Assembly (NCBI RefSeq): GCF_013032455.1
Contig: NZ_WQCF01000003.1
Location: forward strand, 62,001-126,000
Reading direction: 5' to 3'
DNA from: Ruegeria atlantica
GTDB lineage: Bacteria; Pseudomonadota; Alphaproteobacteria; Rhodobacterales; Rhodobacteraceae
Length of the DNA stretch: 64,000 nucleotides
In this document: positions 57,299 to 64,000 of the stretch, in pieces
Position numbering within the stretch: position 1 is the stretch's first letter
How the letters are laid out: each line of letters starts with the position of its first letter
Translations under genes and position numbers: made by a program
Notes under the pieces: generated by a model
Database searches by the model: none
What the model saw: only the letters and a program-made list of their open reading frames with translations
Told to the model about the DNA's origin: nothing

Positions 57299-57370
57299 GG
57301 GGCCATCTGGTCCTTCGCGACCCTGCCACGAGAGGCTGCGCGATTCACGTGATTTGCGAAGGATGGCCCC
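57299..57370 (-). promoter_or_regulatory. Structured leader of the rpsF operon
   Basis: GGGGCCATC (57299-57307) plus CCTTCGC (57312-57318) pair with the single stretch GCGAAGGATGGCCCC (57356-57370), leaving a 4-base bulge (TGGT). The stem of about 15-16 bp closes a region holding further small hairpins. On the minus strand it precedes the rpsF ATG by 37 bases. It may be an S6:S18-binding autoregulatory leader, a class known in other bacteria; I could not match that motif base by base. Confidence 0.5.
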
Positions 57371-57556
57371 ATATACACGTTTCAGCGTGGGGGGCAAGAC
57401 CCGCACCGACGCCTTGGCATCGTCGCGCTATTAACAACCAATTAACATTGGCTTGCCCAATTCCTGACGCTTTTCGGCTCAAAGTTGTTTTGCATACCGG
57501 GGACGATCCGAACCGACGGAACCCAGAACGGCAACCTGAAAACAGGGCGAGAGATT

Positions 57557-58075
57557 ATGAGTGTCATGAATACGAATGCATTCGGAGAAACTGCGACCAA
57601 CACTGGCTATGAGAATTCTGTGCCTGTCTTAATCGCATTCGCGCCAAACTGGAAAGTTCGGATGATACTCGCTCGGGTGGTAGGTGCCTTTCTGGTCATG
57701 ATGGCCTTCTCCATGTGGTTGGTGCCTGGCTCGGCAATGGCTGCCGAGGTCTGGCCGATCAAGCTTGCTTCGTCGCTGCTGTTTCTGCTGGTTGGTGTCA
57801 GCTTGCTGACTGTTCAGGTGCTGGATGCCCGCCCTGACGCTTACTTTGACCCCATTCGCCAAGAAGTTCGGGTTCTGCAAAAGAACGAAAACGGCCGCCC
57901 TCAGACGGTTCTGCGTCGCAGCTATGATACATTGGGCGGAGCGCGTTTCGCGGATGATCAGGTCGAGCTGTTCGATGTTGACGGCAGCCTGCTGATGAAA
58001 CTGCCGCTGCAATCGGCCGACGTGAGCCGGGCGCTCAAGGGGCAACTCAGCGGAAGTGTAACAATCTTCGCCTAG
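57557..58075 (+). CDS. Membrane protein of unknown function
   Basis: A 172-residue protein. Two hydrophobic segments at about residues 36-60 (ILARVVGAFLVMMAFSMWLV region) and 67-87 (LASSLLFLLVGVSLLTVQ) are followed by a soluble C-terminal domain that looks beta-rich (FDPIRQEVRVLQKNENGRPQ, LFDVDGSLLMKLPLQ). I see no known family. ATG 57557 follows a GGGCGAGAG site. The gene lies between the rpsF operon promoter and the YceI cluster. Confidence 0.7.
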   Translation: MSVMNTNAFGETATNTGYENSVPVLIAFAPNWKVRMILARVVGAFLVMMAFSMWLVPGSAMAAEVWPIKLASSLLFLLVGVSLLTVQVLDARPDAYFDPIRQEVRVLQKNENGRPQTVLRRSYDTLGGARFADDQVELFDVDGSLLMKLPLQSADVSRALKGQLSGSVTIFA

Positions 58076-58083
58076 AACTTATT

Positions 58084-58145
58084 CTGTTCATCTGGGAACA
58101 GATGCTGTGAGTGATTACAGGTTGCGTGCTGCCCTTGGGCAGCAC
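58084..58145 (+). promoter_or_regulatory. Duplicated YceI leader, copy A
   Basis: Two perfect inverted repeats: CTGTTC (58084-58089) N6 GAACAG (58096-58101), then GTGCTGCC (58126-58133) N4 GGCAGCAC (58138-58145). The stretch between also matches copy B (58961-59023), including GTGAGT and TTG positions. It lies 57-118 bases before the first YceI start. Confidence 0.65.
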
Positions 58146-58201
58146 ATCTTCGTTTATGTGCATCCAAATAGGTTTGCGCCCTACATTTTGCGGAGATTGT
58201 T

Positions 58202-58792
58202 ATGAAAACCAACTTATTTGCCACCACGATGTTCGCCGCCGCGGCAATGGCTTCATCAGCATTTGCAGAAACCTGGAAAGTGGATCCGGGTCACACTGAA
58301 GTTCGGGTGTACTACTCTCACGCCGGGTTTTCGCGGCAATCCATCGAGTTTGGAACCGTTGAAGGTGAGCTGGAATTTACCGAAGGCGCCGTTGCGGATG
58401 CAAAAGCCAACTTCAGCATTCCGGTAAGCAGCGTTGTAACGGGGAACGATCAGTTTAATTCGGACATAGTGGGCGAGGCTTTGTTCAACGAAGCGAACTT
58501 CCCAATTGTTCAATTCGTTTCAACTTCGGTAGAACAGACAGGTGACAACACGCTCAACGTCGTTGGTGATCTGACAATCAAGGATGTTTCGAAACCGGCA
58601 ACTTTCGAAGTTACCGTCAATGGATACGGTGAACATCCGGTTGGGCAGTTCTTCGATTACTACAAGGGCCAGTGGTTGGGCATCACAGCGACCACCAAGA
58701 TCAAGGCCTCGGATTGGGAAATGGGCGCATTCTTCCCGCCAAACGGCGACGAGCTGGAAATCGTCATCAATGCGGAACTGAAGGCTCAGTAA
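58202..58792 (+). CDS. YceI family protein 1
   Basis: A 196-residue secreted protein with signal peptide (cleavage after AFA, about residue 21) and a YceI lipocalin-like beta-barrel: TWKVDPGHTEVRVYYSHAGF, GEALFNEANFPIVQFVSTSV and LTIKDVSKPATFEVTVNGYG. Family members bind isoprenoid lipids such as polyprenyl-pyrophosphates or quinones in the periplasm. The Gly-Glu-Ala-Leu-Phe-Asn segment is the usual LxxxxFF variant. RBS CGGAGA. Followed 293 bases later by a paralogue with the same leader; about 40 percent similarity by eye, not computed. Confidence 0.88.
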   Translation: MKTNLFATTMFAAAAMASSAFAETWKVDPGHTEVRVYYSHAGFSRQSIEFGTVEGELEFTEGAVADAKANFSIPVSSVVTGNDQFNSDIVGEALFNEANFPIVQFVSTSVEQTGDNTLNVVGDLTIKDVSKPATFEVTVNGYGEHPVGQFFDYYKGQWLGITATTKIKASDWEMGAFFPPNGDELEIVINAELKAQ

Positions 58793-58960
58793 TCGATTAA
58801 ATCATTCGCTTCTTCGGGCGGTGCGCTTCGACGGCTAATAAGCGAGTTTGGTGAACGCTGACGGCAGGTTTTTGAAAAAGCCTGCCGGATTCGGCGGATG
58901 TCTGCCGAGTATTTTCGCCCAAATGAGCCAAAGATCAGCAATGATTGCCCAAAAGCATTT

Positions 58961-59023
58961 CTGTTCAAAAAAGAACAGAGATTGTGAGTCAGTTGGACTT
59001 GTGTGCTGCTGTTGCACAGCACA
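58961..59023 (+). promoter_or_regulatory. Duplicated YceI leader, copy B
   Basis: CTGTTC (58961-58966) N6 GAACAG (58973-58978), then TGTGCTG (59002-59008) N8 CAGCACA (59017-59023), in the same order and spacing as copy A. The block up to the start codon also shares CGGAGATTGT directly before ATG AAA. Confidence 0.65.
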
Positions 59024-59085
59024 TTTACTTAAGAGCAACCCAACCGGATTGCTCATAAACATACTCAAATAAAACGGAGATTGTC

Positions 59086-59670
59086 ATGAAATCCACCCTT
59101 CTTGCTGCTGCTCTTGCCGTGTCGGCGACGTCGGCATTTGCCAGCGCCGAGAAATACGTTCTGGACCCCAGCCACAGCCAAGTTGTCTTTAGCTACAAAC
59201 ATCTGGGCTATTCGACCACTACCGGCATGTTCTCGGGCTTTGAGGGCGAGATCATGTTCGATCAGAACGACCCTGCCGCGTCCAGCGTGACCGTTTCGAT
59301 GCCGGTCGTCGAAATGATCACAGGCTGGAAGCCGCGCGAAGACCATTTTATGACCGAGGATTTCTTTGGTGCCGACGAAGGTGATCTGGTGACTTTCACG
59401 TCGACGGCCATCGAGGTGACAGGCGAAAACACCGCCAATATCACCGGTGATCTGACCATGAACGGTGTGACCAAATCGGTTGTTCTGGACGCAACGCTGA
59501 ATCAGGTGGGCGATCACCCGATGGCGAACAAGCCATGGGCCGGGTTCGACGCGACAACCACGCTGGTCCGCAGCGACTTCGATCTGGGCCAGTTCGCACC
59601 CTTTGTTAGCGACGAGGTCGAAATTCGGATTTCGATCGAAGCACAGAAGGCTGAAGGCGTAGGCGGCTAA
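59086..59670 (+). CDS. YceI family protein 2
   Basis: A 194-residue secreted YceI protein: signal peptide MKSTLLAAALAVSATSAFAS, then EKYVLDPSHSQVVFSYKHLG, REDHFMTEDFFGADEGDLVT and LTMNGVTKSVVLDATLNQVG. It carries the HFxxEDFF motif typical of the family, more conserved than in its neighbour. Probably binds an isoprenoid lipid in the periplasm. It shares the leader structure with YceI 1 and converges on a third YceI-domain gene at 59728. Confidence 0.9.
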   Translation: MKSTLLAAALAVSATSAFASAEKYVLDPSHSQVVFSYKHLGYSTTTGMFSGFEGEIMFDQNDPAASSVTVSMPVVEMITGWKPREDHFMTEDFFGADEGDLVTFTSTAIEVTGENTANITGDLTMNGVTKSVVLDATLNQVGDHPMANKPWAGFDATTTLVRSDFDLGQFAPFVSDEVEIRISIEAQKAEGVGG

Positions 59671-59700
59671 TCAAGCAAAGTCCTACTATCTGAAATGAAA

Positions 59701-59729
59701 CCGCCGGGGCAGCCCCCGGCGGTTTTTTT
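59701..59729. terminator. Terminator after YceI 2
   Basis: Perfect 9-bp stem CCGCCGGGG (59701-59709) / CCCCGGCGG (59714-59722), loop CAGC, then seven T (59723-59729) on the plus strand. Flanking A residues allow the stem to extend. It may also serve the converging cytochrome b561 gene. Confidence 0.9.
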
Positions 59730-60957
59730 ATTCCTGACGCTCAGCTGTCAGATCGACTGATACTACGACACCAAAGCCCAGGGATTCCTCGGTTGGCTGG
59801 GAGATGCCGACATCGTAATCCATTCGGTTCAGCTCCAGCTGGCCGGATACGGTGGCGGTATTGCCCTGTATGTCCAGAGCAAATGGCAGAACCACGTCCA
59901 AGGACTTGTCGCGAATGGTCAGTGGGCCACGTGCCTCGTATCCGGAGTCGGTTTTATAGATGTCGGCTTTGAACTTAGCTGTCGGGAACTGGGCGCTGTC
60001 AAAGAAATCTGCGCCCAATGCCTGACCCGTGACAGTGCCAATTGTCAGAGATGGGATGGCTATTGTGACGTCAACCGTACCAGCCAACCCTGGTTCAGAG
60101 GGATCTTCGAAGGCAATCGCTGCAGTCCACTCGGCAAAGCCGCCGGTCACCGGATTGCCCAACTGGGTTATGGTGATGGACAGGGTGCCGTCCTGCACCT
60201 GCCAGTCCGACTGTACCTCTGTCAGTTCGGCCGTATCGGTCGCAGCGGCAGAGTGGTCCGAGAAGACGCCGTTGGACCAGCCAGCTGCCAGCACCGCGCC
60301 CCAAATCGCCAAGGCGGCCAAAGCAGGGGCAGTGGAATGGTGCTGAGCAGGGGGGTGCGGGGCATCGAACTGTCCCGGCAGCATCCGCCGCAAGGTGCTG
60401 TCTTTGTCGATTACGTGATGTTTGAGCGCTCCGGCGATGTGCAGCAGCAATGAGCCAGCAAGAACCATGATAAACAGCCAATGCAAACCAGCCGTGACCT
60501 CGGCCAGATAGGGCGATTTGGGCACGAAGGGCAGGTTCTGCCCGAATGGCCACAGAATTGGTGCAAACCCTTCCGAGGCTGCATGATGGATCCAACCGGT
60601 CAGTGGCACTAAAACCAGCGAGGCATAAAGCATCCAGTGCACGGTTTCGGCCGCGAAGGCCTCGAGCTTGTTGTCTGCGTTCAAAAGGCCGGGTTTCGTT
60701 TGCGTCATGGCCCAAAGGATTCGAGTAAGGGCGACGAAAAACACAGTGACACCCACAGTCTTGTGGGCGGTGAAAAGCCGCGCGGCCCAAATGATATCAG
60801 CTTCGGTAATTGCGATGTTCGGATCGTAGATGGCATGAGCCAACTGATTGGCGAACCAACCCAGCGGCAGGGCAGTGAGTATCAGCAGGGCTGTGAGCCA
60901 GTGAAAGGTCTTGGTCACGCTGCCATAGCTGGAAAACGTATTGGTCGAGGGCATCAT
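59728..60957 (-). CDS. Cytochrome b561 - YceI fusion protein
   Basis: A 409-residue fusion. Residues 1-200 form a four-helix cytochrome b561 domain with haem-ligand candidates His in KTFHWLTALL, TAHKTVGV, VHWMLYASL and GLHWLFIMV. A linker with one more helix (APALAALAIWGAVLAAGW) leads to a periplasmic YceI domain from about residue 240 (WQVQDGTLSITITQLGNPVT to the end). The layout suggests electron exchange between membrane quinone and a lipid or quinone held by the YceI barrel; that is inference. Third YceI-domain gene of the cluster. Start ATG 60957 (MMPSTNTF) or 60954. Confidence 0.9.
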   Translation of the reverse strand: MMPSTNTFSSYGSVTKTFHWLTALLILTALPLGWFANQLAHAIYDPNIAITEADIIWAARLFTAHKTVGVTVFFVALTRILWAMTQTKPGLLNADNKLEAFAAETVHWMLYASLVLVPLTGWIHHAASEGFAPILWPFGQNLPFVPKSPYLAEVTAGLHWLFIMVLAGSLLLHIAGALKHHVIDKDSTLRRMLPGQFDAPHPPAQHHSTAPALAALAIWGAVLAAGWSNGVFSDHSAAATDTAELTEVQSDWQVQDGTLSITITQLGNPVTGGFAEWTAAIAFEDPSEPGLAGTVDVTIAIPSLTIGTVTGQALGADFFDSAQFPTAKFKADIYKTDSGYEARGPLTIRDKSLDVVLPFALDIQGNTATVSGQLELNRMDYDVGISQPTEESLGFGVVVSVDLTAERQE

Positions 60958-61124
60958 TTGCTCCGAAATGGGGTGGCTGGGATCAAGTTAAGGCTATGGG
61001 ATCAGGACGCAATAGCGAGACACGCACAGTCACAGTGCCAAAGTGCAGAGGTCAGGCAACGCTTGTGCCGAGCGGTCACACGGTTTACACCCCGCCGCAA
61101 CCTAACGTCATCCAAGAGGTCGCA

Positions 61125-62063
61125 ATGACACGCGCATTTGTTTTTCCGGGGCAGGGCGCCCAAACCATCGGGATGGGCAAGGCTCTGGCCGAGGCTTACC
61201 CGGCAGCTCAGGCTGTTTTCGACGAGGTCGACGAGGCGCTGGGTGAAAAGCTGAGCAGCCTGATCTGGGAAGGTGATATTGCGGAACTGACGCTGACGCA
61301 GAACGCGCAGCCGGCACTGATGGCGACTTCGATCGCCGCAATGCGCGCGCTGGAGGCCGAGGGCGCCTCAGTGACCGACGCAGCGTTTGTTGCAGGTCAT
61401 TCGCTGGGTGAGTATTCGGCACTGGCGGCAGCTGGCGCACTGTCTGTTGCCGATACGGCCCGTTTGCTGCGCACTCGTGGTCTGGCGATGCAAAGCGCCG
61501 TGCCGGTGGGTGAAGGTGCGATGGCCGCAATTCTGGGCCTTGATCTGGATGCTGTCCGTGCCGTCGCCGAGGAGGCTGCACAAGGTGAGGTCTGTCAGGC
61601 GGCGAATGACAACGACCCGACGCAGGTTGTGGTGTCGGGTGCCAAGGCCGCCGTGGAACGCGCGGCTGAGATCGCCAAGGAAAAGGGCGCCAAGCGCGCG
61701 GTAATGCTGCCAGTGAGTGCTCCGTTCCATTGTGCGCTGATGCAGCCCGCGGCTGATGTGATGGCCGAAGCTTTGGCGGCCGTGGAGATCAAGGCGCCTT
61801 CCGTGCCTCTGGTGGCCAACGTGCGCGCCGAGGCGGTCAGCGACCCGGACCTGATCCGTCAGTTGCTGGTCGAGCAGGTTACAGGCTCGGTCCGCTGGCG
61901 TGAAAGCGTGCAGTACATGGCAGCGCAGGGTGTGACCGAGACGTGGGAAATCGGCGCAGGCAAGGCTCTGTCTGGCATGATCCGCAAGATCAATCGAGAC
62001 ATCGCGGGCAAAGCCGTTGGTACGCCGGATGATGTTCAAAAGGTTCTTCAGGCCGAATCGTAA
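61125..62063 (+). CDS. fabD: Malonyl-CoA:ACP transacylase
   Basis: A 312-residue enzyme that moves malonyl from CoA to ACP at the start of fatty acid synthesis. The nucleophile motif GHSLGEYSA is at about residues 90-98, the substrate-gating QNAQPAL segment precedes it and the later His region reads SAPFHCALM. I chose ATG 61125 (MTRAFVFPGQGAQT), the usual start; a frame extension to 60996 is non-coding promoter. First of the fabD-fabG-acpP set. Confidence 0.96.
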   Translation: MTRAFVFPGQGAQTIGMGKALAEAYPAAQAVFDEVDEALGEKLSSLIWEGDIAELTLTQNAQPALMATSIAAMRALEAEGASVTDAAFVAGHSLGEYSALAAAGALSVADTARLLRTRGLAMQSAVPVGEGAMAAILGLDLDAVRAVAEEAAQGEVCQAANDNDPTQVVVSGAKAAVERAAEIAKEKGAKRAVMLPVSAPFHCALMQPAADVMAEALAAVEIKAPSVPLVANVRAEAVSDPDLIRQLLVEQVTGSVRWRESVQYMAAQGVTETWEIGAGKALSGMIRKINRDIAGKAVGTPDDVQKVLQAES

Positions 62064-62103
62064 GTTAGTAAAGTCCCAATGGACATACCAAGAGGGAAAC
62101 CGA

Positions 62104-62841
62104 ATGTTTGATTTGACAGGTAAAAACGCGCTGATCACCGGTGCTTCGGGCGGTATCGGGGGTGATATCGCGCGTGCTTTGCACGGCGCGGGGGCCACTG
62201 TTGGTCTGTCCGGTACGCGGGTTGAGCCGCTGCAGGCATTGGCGGACGAACTGGGTGAGCGCGTTCATGTGCTGCCTTGCAACCTGGGCGATGCCGAAGC
62301 GGTTGCTGCGCTGCCGAAGCAGGCGGCGGATGCGATGGGCTCGGTTGATATTCTGGTCAACAACGCGGGTATTACGCGGGACAATCTGTTCATGCGCATG
62401 TCGGACGAGGAATGGCAGAGCGTCATCGACGTGAACCTGACCGCCACCGCCAAGCTGTGCAAAGGCGTGCTGCGAGGAATGATGAAGGCGCGTTGGGGCC
62501 GGATCATCAACATCTCGTCCGTGGTTGGTGCGACCGGCAACCCTGGTCAGGTTAACTATGCCGCGTCCAAGGCGGGTATGGTCGGAATGACCAAATCGCT
62601 GGCCTATGAGGTCGCAAGCCGCGGAATCACGGCCAATGCGGTGGCCCCCGGTTTCATCACAACTGCGATGACAGACAAGCTGACCGACGATCAGAAGTCC
62701 GGTATTCTGGGGCAAGTTCCCGCCGGTCGCATGGGGGATCCGTCGGAAATTGCTGCGGCAGTTCTGTACCTTGCAAGCCCCGAGGCAGGATATGTCACAG
62801 GAACAACCTTGCATGTGAATGGCGGTATGGCCATGTTGTGA
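62104..62841 (+). CDS. fabG: 3-oxoacyl-ACP reductase
   Basis: A 245-residue short-chain dehydrogenase. NADPH motif TGASGGIGGDIA near residue 12, NNAGITRDN near 87, catalytic Ser in ISSVVG and YAASK with the Tyr/Lys pair. It reduces beta-ketoacyl-ACP in fatty acid synthesis. It starts 40 bases after fabD and precedes acpP by 208 bases. Confidence 0.96.
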   Translation: MFDLTGKNALITGASGGIGGDIARALHGAGATVGLSGTRVEPLQALADELGERVHVLPCNLGDAEAVAALPKQAADAMGSVDILVNNAGITRDNLFMRMSDEEWQSVIDVNLTATAKLCKGVLRGMMKARWGRIINISSVVGATGNPGQVNYAASKAGMVGMTKSLAYEVASRGITANAVAPGFITTAMTDKLTDDQKSGILGQVPAGRMGDPSEIAAAVLYLASPEAGYVTGTTLHVNGGMAML

Positions 62842-62869
62842 GCGCACACCGAAGTGGACGCGAAAGCGT

Positions 62870-62897
62870 TTGCCTCGGGCGTTGTCTGTGCTATAGG
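62870..62897 (+). promoter_or_regulatory. Candidate promoter of acpP
   Basis: TTGCCT (62870-62875) and TATAGG (62892-62897) are spaced by 16 bases and resemble a sigma-70 promoter. Transcription from here would give a leader of about 145 bases before acpP, with small GC-rich hairpins (CCCGG/CCGGG near 62945 and GCCCGG A CCGGGC near 62966). Confidence 0.4.
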
Positions 62898-63049
62898 CGG
62901 CGCATGTATGCAGGGGTCGACCGATTGGTCGGCCTTCTACTTTCCCGGTCTTCCGGGACCCAACCGCCCGGACCGGGCAAATCAAAGCCAGCCTGAGCGG
63001 GCAAGGGCTGAACCGGGCATTACGCCCTGAAACGGAATGAGGAATAGAC

Positions 63050-63283
63050 ATGAGCGACGTCGCAGATCGCGTTAAAAAGATCGTTGTTGAGCACCTGGGT
63101 GTTGAAGAAGACAAAGTGGCTGAAAACGCTTCCTTCATCGACGATCTGGGCGCAGACAGCCTGGACACCGTTGAGCTGGTTATGGCCTTCGAAGAAGAGT
63201 TCGGCATCGAGATCCCGGATGATGCAGCCGAAACCATCCAGACCTTTGGCGACGCCGTCAAATTCATCTCTGAAGCCTCCTAA
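63050..63283 (+). CDS. acpP: Acyl carrier protein
   Basis: A 77-residue acidic protein carrying growing acyl chains on a phosphopantetheine arm bound to the Ser of [36 protein letters not shown] is the usual start. It has its own strong terminator (63302-63338). It completes the fabD-fabG-acpP order; fabF, which often follows, is not seen before the window ends. Confidence 0.98.
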   Translation: MSDVADRVKKIVVEHLGVEEDKVAENASFIDDLGADSLDTVELVMAFEEEFGIEIPDDAAETIQTFGDAVKFISEAS

Positions 63284-63301
63284 GCGCTTCAAACCCTTAA
63301 A

Positions 63302-63338
63302 AACGGCGCTTCCGGGCAACGGAGGCGCCGTTTTTTTT
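63302..63338 (+). terminator. Rho-independent terminator of acpP
   Basis: A 12-bp stem AACGGCGCTTCC (63302-63313) / GGAGGCGCCGTT (63321-63332) with one G-T pair, loop GGGCAAC, then eight T to 63338. Confidence 0.95.
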
Positions 63339-63422
63339 GCCCCCGTTAAATTCGTCCTTGCTTGACGCAAATCCGCTAAGCACAGTCTGAGCTGAGGCAA
63401 ATTTTTTCCGAGCGGGCAGGGC

Positions 63423-63962
63423 ATGATACGATCCACCCCGACGATAAACACAGCACGCTTGATGCTTAGCGCCATGCGGCCCGAAGATTTCAACCGGTTC
63501 GCCGAGATTTGGCGCAACCCGTGCATCGTGCAGCATATCGGCGGCAAGCCACGTTCGCGCGGTGAGGCGTGGGATTCCTTCCTTAGAAACGCCGGACATT
63601 GGCATATGGCTGGATTCGGACAATGGGCGGTTTTACAGCAATCGAATCGGCTGATGATCGGGCAAGCCGGTTTCTTTTATGGCAACCGTTCCATGGGCGA
63701 GGATTTTGACAGCTTCCCCGAGGCGGGTTGGATTCTGGTTCCCGAGGCGCAGGGGCAGGGACTGGGGCTTGAGGCCGCGCAGGCCGCGCATGACTGGTTT
63801 GACCGCATCATGCCCGGCCCATTGGTAGCAATGGTAAATTCAGCCAATGCGGCCTCGCAAAAACTGGCCAAGAAGTTGGGCTATGTGGCAATGCGCGAAA
63901 GTGAATACAACGGCTCTCAGGTTGTGTTGCTGCGCCGGAACGGGCCGCCGAAACGCCTGTAG
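63423..63962 (+). CDS. GNAT N-acetyltransferase (RimJ/RimL-like)
   Basis: A 179-residue acetyltransferase. The N-terminal TARLMLSAMRPEDFNRFAEI (here NTARLML) and the acetyl-CoA loop VPEAQGQGLGLEAAQAAHDW (the Q/RxxGxG/A motif) place it in the Acetyltransf_3 group with RimJ/RimL-type enzymes that modify protein N-termini or small molecules. Substrate unknown. It follows the acpP terminator by 84 bases, so it has its own promoter. Confidence 0.88.
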   Translation: MIRSTPTINTARLMLSAMRPEDFNRFAEIWRNPCIVQHIGGKPRSRGEAWDSFLRNAGHWHMAGFGQWAVLQQSNRLMIGQAGFFYGNRSMGEDFDSFPEAGWILVPEAQGQGLGLEAAQAAHDWFDRIMPGPLVAMVNSANAASQKLAKKLGYVAMRESEYNGSQVVLLRRNGPPKRL

Positions 63963-64000
63963 TCTCAATATATGTCGATGCCGCAAATTGTCCTCATTTT

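Noticed and set aside
58084-58101. CTGTTC-N6-GAACAG as a LexA box
   Set aside because: Alphaproteobacterial LexA sites are direct repeats (GTTC-N7-GTTC), while this is inverted with 6-base spacing, and YceI genes are not expected in the SOS response.
62842-63049. A tRNA in the hairpin-rich fabG-acpP spacer
   Set aside because: No cloverleaf: the T-arm GTTCGA-type sequence and an acceptor stem pairing could not be found.

Overview
The window looks like a chromosomal segment of a marine alphaproteobacterium of the Rhodobacterales, Roseobacter group, probably close to Ruegeria. This is an inference from gene content: a DMSP lyase of the DddP type with every metal and catalytic residue in place, the tail of a heterotetrameric sarcosine oxidase operon, a roseobacter-type LuxR/LuxI pair, bifunctional alpha/beta hydrolase-OsmC protein, and a GC-rich palindromic repeat that I recall as common in roseobacter genomes. 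Most of the window is core chromosome. I saw no phage, plasmid, insertion sequence, CRISPR, rRNA or tRNA gene.

Layout. 1-2.4 kb: end of the sarcosine oxidase operon (soxA partial, soxG), then a palindromic repeat. 2.5-9.8 kb: FkbM methyltransferase, iron superoxide dismutase, a Tat-type metallophosphoesterase, host-attachment family protein, LOG protein, LysM protein, Atm1-type ABC exporter, DUF2147 protein. 9.8-15 kb: RND efflux pair. 15.2-18.7 kb: YfgM-like, BamB and Der, the conserved outer-membrane assembly/ribosome neighbourhood. 18.9-23.6 kb: fatty acid desaturase, a helix-hairpin-helix protein with a histone H1-like tail, SerS, MscS channel. 23.8-30.7 kb: yajC-secD-secF, a TauE-type permease, an Mth938-like protein and ccmABCDG, which together look like one long block for protein export and cytochrome c maturation. 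30.9-40.3 kb: aconitase, DUF1223, LpxL-like acyltransferase, a lone FliG, PurB and several small secreted proteins. 40.3-48.7 kb: hydrolase-OsmC, DddP with a divergent DUF3445 (haem-dependent N-demethylase-like) gene, cell-wall lytic enzyme, PPOX protein, glnBA. 48.9-53.4 kb: NAD(P)H-hydrate repair enzyme, porin, trigger factor. 53.5-57.3 kb: luxI, luxR, lytic transglycosylase, and the rpsF-rpsR-rplI operon. 57.5-61 kb: a membrane protein and three YceI-domain genes, one fused to cytochrome b561. 61.1-64 kb: fabD-fabG-acpP and a GNAT acetyltransferase.

The most unusual signals are: (i) a copy of the palindromic intergenic repeat sitting in frame inside the NAD(P)H-hydrate epimerase coding sequence; (ii) two tandem YceI genes that share a duplicated leader with two conserved inverted repeats; (iii) structured leaders ahead of rpsF, tig, the porin and acpP; (iv) a terminator-like hairpin in the short divergent region between dddP and the DUF3445 gene; (v) a LuxI with about 70 extra C-terminal residues; (vi) an LpxL-like acyltransferase lacking the acidic residue of its HX4(D/E) motif; (vii) a 50-residue secreted Cys-containing protein downstream of a TPR gene and beside purB. 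None of these amounts to a proven new system; the checks are given with each finding.
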